DNA from: Siphonodentalium dalli
Taxonomy: Eukaryota; Mollusca; Scaphopoda; Gadilida; Siphonodentaliidae
DNA: 64,000 nucleotides
Reading direction: 5' to 3'
Assembly: GCA_032622095.1 (NCBI GenBank)
Contig: CP136064.1
Location: 274,563,614 to 274,627,613 of the forward strand
In this document: positions 37,671-50,438 of the stretch, piece by piece
Layout of the letters: the number at the start of each line of letters is the position of its first letter
Numbering within the stretch: position 1 is the stretch's first letter
Notes under the pieces: generated by a model
The model's input: only the letters and a program-made list of their open reading frames with translations
Told to the model about the DNA's origin: nothing
Database searches by the model: none
Translations under genes and position numbers: made by a program

Positions 37671-38697
37671 TCTATTATATATTTCGGAAGATCTGTGTGT
37701 GTGTGTGTGGTGTGTGTGTTCGCGATGAACTCGAAAACGGCAGAGCCGATTTCGATGAAACTTGGTATATGGGGGTATTTTCAGCCGTGAAGTGGCATAG
37801 GCCTATTAATTTGCCCGTGCGACGTGACATTGACCTTGAAATCGGGTAATTTCAAGGTCAAACGCCCGAATATCACGGGATTTCGGTGAAACTTGGTATG
37901 TGGGGGTGCTTTCGGTCGGGGAGTGGCTTAGGCATATTAATTTGCCCGCGCGACGTGACCTTGAAATCTGGTAATTTCAAGGTCAAACGCCCGAATATCA
38001 CGGGATTTCGATGAAACTTGGTATGTGGGGGTACATTCGGCCGGGGAGTAGCATAAACCTATTAATTTACCAGTGCGGCGTGACATTGACCTTGAAATCG
38101 TGTCATTTCAAGGTCAAACTCCCGAATATCACGGGATTTCGATGAAACTTGGTATGTGGGGGTACTTTCGTATGGGGAGTCTCATAAGCATATTAATTTG
38201 CCCGTGCGACGTGACATTGACCTTGAAGTCGGGTCATTTCAAGGTCATACGCACGAATATCACGGGATTTCGATGAAAATTAGTGTCTATGGTTACTTTG
38301 GTATGGGAGTCTCATAAGCCTATTCATTTGCCCGTGCGACGTTACCTTGACAATGAAATCGGATCAATTCAAGGTCAAATCGCGAATTTTGATGGGATTT
38401 CCACGAAATTTTATACTCAGGGTTACTTTTGTCCACTGAGTGTTTTGGACGGGTCAAATCGTGACCCGACCTGACCTTTACCTTCAAAATGATCAATTCA
38501 AGGTCAAATCTGGTAAAACCGGATGGATTTCGACGGGTACTTTTGTCGGGTACTTTTGTCCAGGCAGTGTTTTGGACGGGTCAAATCGTGACCGCACCTG
38601 GCCTTGACCTTCAAAATGGACAATTCAAGGTAAAATCGCGCAATTCGACGAAAAGCAGAGGGGAAACAGCCCGGACGAAGTCGGGTCCACCTGCTAG
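37671..38697 (+). mobile_element. Helitron-like nonautonomous element H1
   Basis: Starts TCTATTATATATTTCGGAAG after an A, ends CTAG followed by T. The hairpin CCCGGACGAAGTCGGG lies 10-11 nt before the CTAG. TC...hairpin...CTRR between A and T is the Helitron terminal signature. Inside is a tandem array of about 126-bp units (37746-38420: 'ttcgatgaaacttggtatgt', 'gacgtgacattgacc', 'atttcaaggtcaaacgcccg'). No coding capacity for Rep or helicase. Confidence 0.65.
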
Positions 38698-39656
38698 TCT
38701 ATTGTATATTTTGGAAGATCTGTGTGTTTGTGTGTGTATGTGTGTGTGTGTGTTCGCGATGGACTCGAACATGGCTGGACCGATTTCGACCAAACTTGGT
38801 ACGGACACGTAATTCGACCCGGGAACGAACATGGGCCTATTGATTTTCAGATCCGATGTCAACTTTTCACGTGCCGAGGTCAAATCTGTTTTTACGCTGT
38901 GTTACGGGACTTTCATTTGAGTTCGGTGGTTACAAATCGATTCGAAACAGCGCGAATAATAAAATTCCAGTCATAATAATGCCACTGTGAGAATCTTTCG
39001 TGTTTCTTCTTTCCAACGATATATAATGCGTATGTATCCGTTTTAGTTATCTGCCTCAATTATCAAGAATAAGTGGTACTATCTTCCATCAGGATAAAAA
39101 CAATGCGTAAATTCTATGACGTCGTTAGAGGTCATAACGTTAGATCACGTTAACGCTTAACCGGCCGATGCATTTGACTGTTTCAGACGTCTTGGCGATA
39201 TCTCGGGCACCGATGGTAATTTATCTTTACGTTGAAACTTGATAATTAATGAGCGTGTGTATATGAGGCGCGTTTATATACTTGAGTGGAAATCAAATCG
39301 GGTTAAACTGGCGGATTTTTACGAACGAAATTTGATGCATAGGGTATCTCGGTATCCGCTGGGCCGATTTCCCGGTATCCGCTGGGCCGATTTCCACCAT
39401 TTTTGGGGTGTTGGTGTTTGACCCCACCTGACCTTGACCTCAAAATGGTCAATTCAAGGTCAAAGCCCGGACGAAGTCGGGTCACATTCTACAAGGTCAA
39501 ATCGGGTAAAACCGGATGGATTTCGATGGGTACTTTTGTCGGGTACTTTTGTTCGGGCAGTGTTTTGGACGGATCAAACCGTGACCCCACTTGACCTTGG
39601 CCTTCAAAATAGACAATTCAAGGTCAAAGCCGGGACGAAGTCGGGTCACCTTCTAG
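38698..39656 (+). mobile_element. Helitron-like nonautonomous element H2, directly abutting H1
   Basis: Starts TCTATTGTATATTTTGGAAG exactly where H1 ends and ends TTCTAG with the same subterminal hairpin (GGGACGAAGTCGGG). 959 bp. Contains a (GT)n tract, then TTCGCGATGGACTCGAACAT. Units B and C hold this version in reverse orientation. Confidence 0.65.
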
Positions 39657-39689
39657 TATATATATATATATATATATATACAAACACCA

Positions 39690-40920
39690 CACAAAGGACA
39701 ATATAGTCACCCACTTTATACACATACACCTGACCCATGACCAGACAACCGTACTTGGTTATACCCGTACACACCACAAATGACCGTACATCCATGAGTC
39801 ACAATGCATGCACACCGGGTATACCCCTACACATGACCAGTGACCACATGGTCACTCCCTGTATACATAATCACCACATTCATGATCATAAGTCAATCAT
39901 TGTATACCCATTCACATCACCATTGGCCATACGGTCACCCCTGTATGCCTATTATCAACACCATGGTCAATAGACATTCAAGATATACATAAACACCATC
40001 ACAATGACCATAGAGTTACTCCAGGTATGCATATGCACCTCGCCAATGGTGCATATAGCAACTCGCTTCATAAACATACCTTCACCATGACACCAGGTAT
40101 ACTCCTACACCTGACCTGTGACCATATAGTCACCCCATGTGTACCTATTAAAACATTCATCCATGAACATATAGTCAATTCTTCTATACATCTTCATCAC
40201 ACCATTGGCCATAAGTCACTCCCTGTATACCTATTAGTCACACCATAGCCAAATAGCCACTAATTATATTATAATACACCCCAGCCATGACCGCAGAGTC
40301 ACTCCATGTATACATATGCACCTCATCCATGGCCATATAGCCACTCGCTTTATACGCATACCTCTCACCCATGGCCACACAGCCACACTTGTGTATACCC
40401 ATACAACATACACACGACCATCCAGCCACGAATCTCCAAGCAGGAACACCAGGGTATACACTCTTACACATGACCATACAGCCACGCCCTGTATAAATAT
40501 TCACCCCAGCCATGATCATACATAAATAACATGTATACATATACACCAACGTGTCACAATACAGCCACATGGTAAACATGTCAATTACATCCCACACATG
40601 ACCTTACAGTCACTCCATATATACATAAACAACACACAAATGACCCTGTAGCTACTCTCGTTATATACATACACCACACCAATGGCCATACAGCCATCGG
40701 GTACTGGATACACACAACCAACCACCATACGGTCACTCTACGGTCATGCATACCGATACACATCACACGTGACCATGACCACTCATCGCATACATATGCA
40801 TATCACCATGGAAACCCACTGATAACCATATAGTCACTCCTTGTATACATATTCACATCATTCATCACCAAACAACAACTCCCTGTATACCTATTCGCTT
40901 CACCTATGATCATACAGTAA
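39690..40920 (+). repeat. Degenerate minisatellite, unit A
   Basis: About 25 degenerate copies of a 45-50 bp unit, typified by CCATGACCATACAGTCACTC, CCTGTATACATATTCACC. Rich in TATAC and short of in-frame stops by chance, producing spurious open frames on both strands. Confidence 0.88.
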
Positions 40921-42988
40921 CTCACTGGCCGCCATTTTGGCATCCACCTTGTATCCAGTTGATCCATTTTGATCCTAATGGGCCAGAATAGCCACAGATT
41001 ATGGTTTATCTCAGTTTGGTCTGAAAGCTTTGCCCATTTCCTTTCAATAATATGGCCAGAACCACAAAATAGGTTCTCGGAAAAATTCCATACTTCAACT
41101 TTAAATTGAATTTGTTATGCCTCATACGGAACTGGGACAACCAGAATAGAACATGTAGTTGTCAGTTATACGTATAATAACCAAGCGAGTCACAATTTGC
41201 TACCTTTTCGGAAACCGCAGAGAATAATGCTCGGGATATATGTAAAAATAAACTTTTTACCAAATTTGGTTGCCATTTTGGAAGCCATCTTGAGCAATTT
41301 GGTCTATAAACACCTTAGTGTGACACATTTAAGATATACCAAAACAATAAACACCTTTCATAATAAAGATAGTTACATTTTACTTGACAAAATAGTCAAA
41401 ACCTGAAAAGTTAATTTTTGCCGATATTTATGTGAAGTTTGTGAGAGAAAAATCCAATATTTCTGGTAATGTCAGTGGTGACAATAGTGACAATTAACCG
41501 TGGTGCATCAGACATCTTAGTATTCAATGTATATACGGCAGAATAACCCATTGTATTAATCAACAACAACTTGTAAGCGATTGCAGAACATGCTGGACCA
41601 ATATCTACCAGTTTCCATATTTTGGCAGCCATTTTGAGCCAAAGTAACAATATTGGTTCCAATGTGTTGGAATATTCATAGGTAATGATATGCCTCACTT
41701 ACATATCACAGTTCTGTTCATTTCTTGTTGAAATATGACTAGAATCCCAATTGTGATTTTTTGTGAAATTTTATACCGCGTTCTGTAACATCGATTTTGT
41801 ATAGGGATCGGATGGGGATAGGACCCCAATAATTGCACATTTCATTGCTCCAATGATCGGTTAATAAGACTTAGAAAATAGATTATGATAGCTCAAATAT
41901 ACAATTACGTTATAGTTAAATTTTTCAACAAATCGTCGGTGTAAAATGTATTGTTTTAGACTCAGGATCTAATAATGTCCTACATGTACTTTCAGTCAGA
42001 TATAAGATCGAATTTATCCCTTATTTTAGTTGGGGAATATTTAGTCATATTAAGTAAACATTGGTTTGGAATCTTTCAACAGATCGAAGGGTCAGGGCAA
42101 GCGAATATTTATCCCAAGAATTGGGATTTTTGTTGGGACACATCTACCCGTTCCAAATCGCTATTGCTTTATGTGCTGCATTGAAAGTACCCAAGTGACC
42201 GTGACAATGTTCACCGATTTACCCGTACCCTTTCCCGTCGGATGGCTATCGCAAACTTGCTAATAGTTAAATGGATCTACAATATTGTGTCACAATAATG
42301 GCTTGCACCCAATTTCACAAAGAAATTCCTGACAGATTTTGAGAAAATCCATTTTGAAATGCCATGAAAATTTTGGCAAAACTTAAATGTCATGAAAATA
42401 CCTACAAAATTACAACAGTGACTCGAAAGTCAAGATTGAGTTCACTGTCCTGAGATGTTACCAGCTTAAAATATATTACAATAGCAACAAAAAATAAATA
42501 GCCAAAACACATGTAATAGCTTGCAGGGAAATATATCGCACTGGTTGGCAGGGGATGTGCTGGGATGTGTGTAAGTTGTTTTTGTAAAATTAGATGCATT
42601 ATGCCTTGTAATAGTGTTTTATGTGCAATTATCAGCTTCTTATGGGTTACTTGATTTGTTCACTACATCGATGCGTCATCCATTTAGCAGTATGGAATTT
42701 GATCCCCCAGGAAGAGATGGGACACTCTCATCACATACTGACCTAGAAACTCCAATGCATGTAGATGGTAGACTTGCCTATCCGCCATAGTCCGGGAGCT
42801 AATAAGGGTCCCATTGCTATCGCTTTCAACAATAACTCAAGGATATGTTAATCAATAGAGAGTTCATTTCAGAGAGATTTCCATCTTGATGGTGTTTATG
42901 CGTAATCGATAAAACGTTACAAGTGGAAAGCGATATCCACCCATTATCACACAGACACACTGTATATATATATATATATATATATATA

Positions 42989-43892
42989 CTAGAAGGTGAC
43001 CCGACTTCGTCCCGGCTTTGACCTTGAATTGTCTATTTTGAAGGCCAAGGTCAAGTGGGGTCACGATTTGATCCGTCCAAAACACTGCCCAAACAAAAGT
43101 ACCCGACAAAAGTACCCATCGAAATCCATTCGGTTTTACCCGATTTGACCTTGTAGAATGTGACCCGACTTCGTCCGGGCTTTGACCTTGAATTGTCCAT
43201 TTTGAAGGTCAAGGTCAGGTGGGGTCAAACACCAACACCCCAAAAATGGTGGAAATCGGCCCAGCGGATACCGGGAAATCGGCCCAGTGGATACCGAGAT
43301 ACCCTATGCATCAAATTTCGTCCGTAAAAATCCGCCAGTTTAACCCGATTTGATTTCCACTCAAGTATATAAACGCGCCTCATATACACACGCTCATTAA
43401 TTATCAAGTTTCAACGTAAAGATAAATTACCATCGGTGCCCGAGATATCGCCAAGACGTCTGAAACAGTCAAATGCATCGGCCGGTTAAGCGTTAACGTG
43501 ATCTAACGTTATGACCTCTAACGACGTCATAGAAGTTACCCATTGTTTTTATCCTGATGGAAGATAGTACCACTTCTTCTTGATAATTGAGGCAGATAAC
43601 TAAAACGGATACATACGCATTATATATCGTTGGAAAGAGGAAACACGAAAGATTCTCACAGTGGCATTATTATGACTGGAATTTTATTATTCGCGCTGTT
43701 TCGAATCGATTTGTAACCACCGAACTCAAATGAAAGTCCCGTAACACAGCGTAAAAACAGATTTGACCTCGGCACGTGAAAAGTTGACATCGGATCTGAA
43801 AATCAATAGGCCCATGTTCGTTCCCGGGTCGAATTACGTGTCCGTACCAAGTTTGGTCGAAATCGGTCCAGCCATGTTCGAGTCCATCGCGA

Positions 43893-43924
<32 letters not shown>

Positions 43925-43948
43925 AGATCTTCCAAAATATATAATAGA
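42989..43948 (-). mobile_element. Helitron-like element, unit B copy
   Basis: Reverse orientation: CTAGAAGGTGACCCGACTTC at the left, ATAATAGA at the right, both set in (TA)n tracts. 960 bp, close to H2. Confidence 0.65.
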
Positions 43949-43972
43949 TATATATATATATATACAAACACC

Positions 43973-45205
43973 ACTCAAAGGACAATATAGTCACCCACTT
44001 TATACACATACACCTGATCCATGACCAGACAACCGTACTTGGTTATACCCGTACACACCACAAATGACCGTACATCCATGAGTCACAATGCATGCACACC
44101 GGGTTTACCCCTACACAAGACCAGTGACCACATGGTCACTCCCTGTATACATAATCACCACATTCATGATCATAAGTCAATCATTGTATACCCATTCACA
44201 TCACCATTAGCCATACGGTCACCCCTGTATGCCTATTATCAACACCATGGTCAATAGACATTCAAGATATACATAAACACCAACACAATGACCACATAGT
44301 TACTCCAGTTATGCATATGCACCTCGCCAATGGTGCATATAGCAACTCGATTCATAAACATACCTTCACCATGACACCAGGTATACTCCTACACCTGACC
44401 TGTGACCATATAGTCACCCCATGTGTACCTATTAAAACATTCATCCATGAACATATAGTCAATTCTTCTATACATCTTCACCACACCATTGGCCATAAGT
44501 CACTCCCTGTATACCTATTAGTCACACCATAGCCAAATAGCCACTAATTATATTATAATACACCCCAGCCATGACCGCAGAGTCACTCCATGTATACATA
44601 TGCACCTCATCCATGGCCATATAGCCACTCGCTTTATACGCATACCCCTCACCAATGGCCACACAGCCACACTTGTGTATACCCATACAACATACATACG
44701 ACCATCCAGCCACGAATCTCCAAGCAGGAACACCAGTGTATACACTCTTACACATGACCATACAGCCACGCCCTGTATAAATATTCACCCCAGCCATGAT
44801 CATACATAAATAACATGTATACATATACACCAACGTGTCATAATACAGCCACATGGTAAACATGTCAATTACATCCCACACATGACCTTACAGTCACTCC
44901 ATATATACATAAACAACACACAAATGACCCTGTAGCTACTCTCGTTATATACATACACCACACCAATGGCCATACAGCCATCGGGTACTGGATACACACA
45001 ACCAACCACCATACGGTCACTCTACGGTCATGCATACCGATACACATCACACGTGACCATGACCACTCATCGCATACATATGCATATCACCATGGAAACC
45101 CACTGATAACCATATAGTCACTCCTTGTATACATATTCACATCATTCATCACCAAACAACAACTCCCTGTATACCTATTCGCTTCACCTATGATCATACA
45201 GTAAC
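43973..45205 (+). repeat. Degenerate minisatellite, unit B
   Basis: Copy of the unit A minisatellite with few differences (for example 'gggtttacccctacacaaga'). Confidence 0.88.
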
Positions 45206-47242
45206 TCACTGGCCGCCATTTTGGCATCCACCTTGTATCCAGTTGATCCATTTTGATCCTAATGGGCCAGAATAGCCACAGATTATGGTTTATCTCAGTT
45301 TGGTCTGAAAGCTTTGCCCATTTCCTTTCAATAATATGGCCAGAACCACAAAATAGGTTCTCGGAAAAATTCCATACTTCAACTTTAAATTGAATTTGTT
45401 ATGCCTCATACGGAACTGGGACAACCAGAATAGAACATGTAGTTGTCAGTTATACGTATAATAACCAAGCGAGTCACAATTTGCTACCTTTTCGGAAACC
45501 GCAGAGAATAATGCTCGGGATATATGTAAAAATAAACTTTTTACCAAATTTGGTTGCCATTTTGGAAGCCATCTTGAGCAATTTGGTCTATAAACACCTT
45601 AGTGTGACACATTTAAGATATACCAAAACAATAAACACCTTTCATAATAAAGATAGTTACATTTTACTTGACAAAATAGTCAAAACCTGAAAAGTTAATT
45701 TTTGCCGATATTTATGTGAAGTTTGTGAGAGAAAAATCCAATATTTCTGGTAATGTCAGTGGTGACAATAGTGACAATTAACCGTGGTGCATCAGACATC
45801 TTAGTATTCAATGTATATACGGCAGAATAACCCATTGTATTAATCAACAACAACTTGTAAGCGATTGCAGAACATGCTGGACCAATATCTACCAGTTTCC
45901 ATATTTTGGCAGCCATTTTGAGCCAAAGTAACAATATTGGTTCCAATGTGTTGGAATATTCATAGGTAATGATATGCCTCACTTACATATCACAGTTCTG
46001 TTCATTTCTTGTTGAAATATGACTAGAATCCCAATTGTGATTTTTTGTGAAATTTTATACCGCGTTCTGTAACATCGATTTTGTATAGGGATCGGATGGG
46101 GATAGGACCCCAATAATTGCACATTTTATTGCTCCAATGATCGGTTAATAAGACTTAGAAAATAGATTATGATAGCTCAAATATACAATTACGTTATAGT
46201 TAAATTTTTCAACAAATCGTCGTGTAAAATGTATTGTTTTAGACTCAGGATCTAATAATGTCCTACATGTACTTTCAGTCAGATATAAGATCGAATTTAT
46301 CCCTTATTTTAGTTGGGGAATATTTAGTCATATTAAGTAAACATTGGTTTGGAATCTTTCAACAGATCGAAGGGTCAGGGCAAGCGAATATTTATCCCAA
46401 GAATTGGGATTTTTGTTGGGACACATCTACCCGTTCCAAATCGCTATTGCTTTATGTGCTGCATTGAAAGTACCCAAGTGACCGTGACAATGTTCACCGA
46501 TTTACCCGTACCCTTTCCCGTCGGATGGCTATCGCAAACTTGCTAATAGTTAAATGGATCTACAATATTGTGTCACAATAATGGCTTGCACCCAATTTCA
46601 CAAAGAAATTCCTGACAGATTTTGAGAAAATCCATTTTGAAATGCCATGAAAATTTTGGCAAAACTTAAATGTCATGAAAATACCTACAAAATTACAACA
46701 GTGACTCGAAAGTCAAGATTGAGTTCACTGTCCTGAGATGTTACCAGCTTAAAATATATTACAATAGCAACAAAAAATAAATAGCCAAAACACATGTAAT
46801 AGCTTGCAGGGAAATATATCGCACTGGTTGGCAGGGGATGTGCTGGGATGTGTGTAAGTTGTTTTTGTAAAATTAGATGCATTATGCCTTGTAATAGTGT
46901 TTTATGTGCAATTATCAGCTTCTTATGGGTTACTTGATTTGTTCACTACATCGATGCGTCATCCATTTAGCAGTATGGAATTTGATCCCCCAGGAAGAGA
47001 TGGGACACTCTCATCACATACTGACCTAGAAACTCCAATGCATGTAGATGGTAGACTTGCCTATCCGCCATAGTCCGGGAGCTAATAAGGGTCCCATTGC
47101 TATCGCTTTCAACAATAACTCAAGGATATGTTAATCAATAGAGAGTTCATTCCAGAGAGATTTCCATCTTGATGGTGTTTATGCATAATCGATAAAACGT
47201 TACAAGTGGAAAGCGATATCCACCCATTATCACACAGACACA

Positions 47243-47277
<35 letters not shown>

Positions 47278-47278
<1 letters not shown>

Positions 47279-48181
47279 TAGAAGGTGACCCGACTTCGTC
47301 CCGGCTTTGACCTTGAATTGTCTATTTTGAAGGCCAAGGTCAAGTGGGGTCACGATTTGATCCGTCCAAAACACTGCCCAAACAAAAGTACCCGACAAAA
47401 GTACCCATCGAAATCCATTCGGTTTTACCCGATTTGACCTTGTAGAATGTGACCCGACTTCGTCCGGGCTTTGACCTTGAATTGTCCATTTTGAAGGTCA
47501 AGGTCAGGTGGGGTCAAACACCAACACCCCAAAAATGGTGGAAATCGGCCCAGCGGATACCGGGAAATCGGCCCAGTGGATACCGAGATACCCTATGCAT
47601 CAAATTTCGTCCGTAAAAATCCGCCAGTTTAACCCGATTTGATTTCCACTCAAGTATATAAACGCGCCTCATATACACACGCTCATTAATTATCAAGTTT
47701 CAACGTAAAGATAAATTACCATCGGTGCCCGAGATATCGCCAAGACGTCTGAAACAGTCAAATGCATCGGCCGGTTAAGCGTTAACGTGATCTAACGTTA
47801 TGACCTCTAACGACGTCATAGAAGTTACCCATTGTTTTTATCCTGATGGAAGATAGTACCACTTCTTCTTGATAATTGAGGCAGATAACTAAAACGGATA
47901 CATACGCATTATATATCGTTGGAAAGAGGAAACACGAAAGATTCTCACAGTGGCATTATTATGACTGGAATTTTATTATTCGCGCTGTTTCGAATCGATT
48001 TGTAACCACCGAACTCAAATGAAAGTCCCGTAACACAGCGTAAAAACAGATTTGACCTCGGCACGTGAAAAGTTGACATCGGATCTGAAAATCAATAGGC
48101 CCATGTTCGTTCCCGGGTCGAATTACGTGTCCGTACCAAGTTTGGTCGAAATCGGTCCAGCCATGTTCGAGTCCATCGCGA

Positions 48182-48213
<32 letters not shown>

Positions 48214-48237
48214 AGATCTTCCAAAATATATAATAGA
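47278..48237 (-). mobile_element. Helitron-like element, unit C copy
   Basis: Same as the unit B copy, 960 bp, minus orientation, flanked by (TA)n on both sides. Confidence 0.65.
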
Positions 48238-48261
48238 TATATATATATATATACAAACACC

Positions 48262-49495
48262 ACTCAAAGGACAATATAGTCACCCACTTTATACACATAC
48301 ACCTGATCCATGACCAGACAACCGTACTTGGTTATACCCGTACACACCACAAATGACCGTACATCCATGAGTCACAATGCATGCACACCGGGTTTACCCC
48401 TACACAAGACCAGTGACCACATGGTCACTCCCTGTATACATAATCACCACATTCATGATCATAAGTCAATCATTGTATACCCATTCACATCACCATTAGC
48501 CATACGGTCACCCCTGTATGCCTATTATCAACACCATGGTCAATAGACATTCAAGATATACATAAACACCAACACAATGACCACATAGTTACTCCAGTTA
48601 TGCATATGCACCTCGCCAATGGTGCATATAGCAACTCGATTCATAAACATACCTTCACCATGACACCAGGTATACTCCTACACCTGACCTGTGACCATAT
48701 AGTCACCCCATGTGTACCTATTAAAACATTCATCCATGAACATATAGTCAATTCTTCTATACATCTTCACCACACCATTGGCCATAAGTCACTCCCTGTA
48801 TACCTATTAGTCACACCATAGCCAAATAGCCACTAATTATATTATAATACACCCCAGCCATGACCGCAGAGTCACTCCATGTATACATATGCACCTCATC
48901 CATGGCCATATAGCCACTCGCTTTATACGCATACCCCTCACCAATGGCCACACAGCCACACTTGTGTATACCCATACAACATACATACGACCATCCAGCC
49001 ACGAATCTCCAAGCAGGAACACCAGGGTATACACTCTTACACATGACCATACAGCCACGCCCTGTATAAATATTCACCCCAGCCATGATCATACATAAAT
49101 AACATGTATACATATACACCAACGTGTCATAATACAGCCACATGGTAAACATGTCAATTACATCCCACACATGACCTTACAGTCACTCCATATATACATA
49201 AACAACACACAAATGACCCTGTAGCTACTCTCGTTATATACATACACCACACCAATGGCCATACAGTCATCGGGTACTGGATACACACAACCAACCACCA
49301 TACGGTCACTCTACGGTCATGCTTATCGATTCACATCACACGTGACCATGACCACTCATCGCATACCTATGCATGTCACCATGGAAACCCACTGATAACC
49401 ATATAGTCACTCCTTGTATACATATTCACATCATTCATCACCAAACAACAACTCCCTGTATACCTATTCGCTTCACCTATGATCATACAGTAACT
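48262..49495 (+). repeat. Degenerate minisatellite, unit C
   Basis: Copy of the unit B minisatellite; its right end (49260-49495) is slightly more diverged. Confidence 0.88.
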
Positions 49496-50438
49496 CACTG
49501 GGCGCCATTTTGGCATCCACCTTGTATCCAGTTGATCCATTTTGATCCTAATGGGCCAGAATAGCCACAGATTATGGTTTATCTCAGTTTGGTCTGAAAG
49601 CTTTGCCCATTTCCTTTCAATAATATGGCCAGAACCACAAAACAGGTTCTCGGCAAAATTCCATACTGCATCTTTAAATTGAATTTGTCATGCCTCACAC
49701 GGAACTGGGACAAGCAGAATAGAACATGTAGTTGTCAGTTATACGTATAATAACCAAGCGAGTCACAATTTGCTACCTTTTCGGAAACCGCAGAGAATAA
49801 TGCTCGGGATATATGTAAAAATAAACTTTTTACCAAATTTGGTTGCCATTTTGGAAGCCATATTGAGCAATTTGGTCTATAAACACCTTAGTGTGACACA
49901 TTTAAGATATACCAAAACAATAAACACCTTTCATAATAAAGATAGTTACATTTTACTTGAAAAAATAGTCAAAACCTGAAAAGTTAATTTTTGCCGATAT
50001 TTATGTGAAGTTTGTGAGAGAAAAATCCAATATTTCTGGTAATGTCAGTGGTGACAATAGTGACAATTAACCGTGGTGCATCAGACATCTTAGTATTCAA
50101 TGTATATACGGCAGAATAACCCATTGTATTAATCAACAACAACTTGTAAGCGATTGCAGGACATGCTGGACCAATATCTACCAGTTTGCAAATTTTGGCA
50201 GCCATTTTGAGCCAAAGTAACAATATTGGTTCCAATGTGTTGGAATATTCATAGGTAATGATATGCCTCACTTACATATCACAGTTCTGTTCATTTCTTG
50301 TTGAAATATGACTAGAATCCCATTGTGATTTTTTGTGAAATGTTATACCGCGTTCTGTAACATCGATTTTGTATAGGGATCGGATGGGGATAGGACCCCA
50401 ATAATTGCACATTTCATTGCTCCAATGATCGGTTAATA

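Larger units (their letters stand above)
36573..41867 (+). repeat. Tandem segmental duplication, unit A (5.3 kb)
   Basis: Starts at 'gacttagaaaatagattatgat' and ends where the same sequence restarts at 41868. Compared with units B and C it carries two Helitron-like elements in plus orientation instead of one in minus. Its last ~1 kb is almost identical to unit B. No real gene: the short open frames repeat in all units with the period of the duplication and match nothing. Confidence 0.92.
41868..46151 (+). repeat. Tandem segmental duplication, unit B (4,284 bp)
   Basis: Nearly identical to unit C through most of its length and to unit A in its last part. Order: unique part with the 'gtttggaatctttcaacag' tract, (TA)n, minus-oriented Helitron-like element, (TA)n, about 1.2-kb degenerate minisatellite, 'gccattttgg' region. 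Confidence 0.95.
46152..50438 (+). repeat. Tandem segmental duplication, unit C (4,287 bp)
   Basis: Same order as unit B. Its final ~1.1 kb (from about 49320) has extra differences from A and B (for example 'acaggttctcggcaaaattc' against 'ataggttctcggaaaaattc'), as expected of the original right-hand edge. Confidence 0.95.

Noticed and set aside
36772-50271. Small open frames repeated in units A, B and C as a gene family
   Set aside because: They recur only because the whole 4.28-kb segment is duplicated. They are short, fall in minisatellites or Helitron-like DNA, overlap on both strands and match no known protein.
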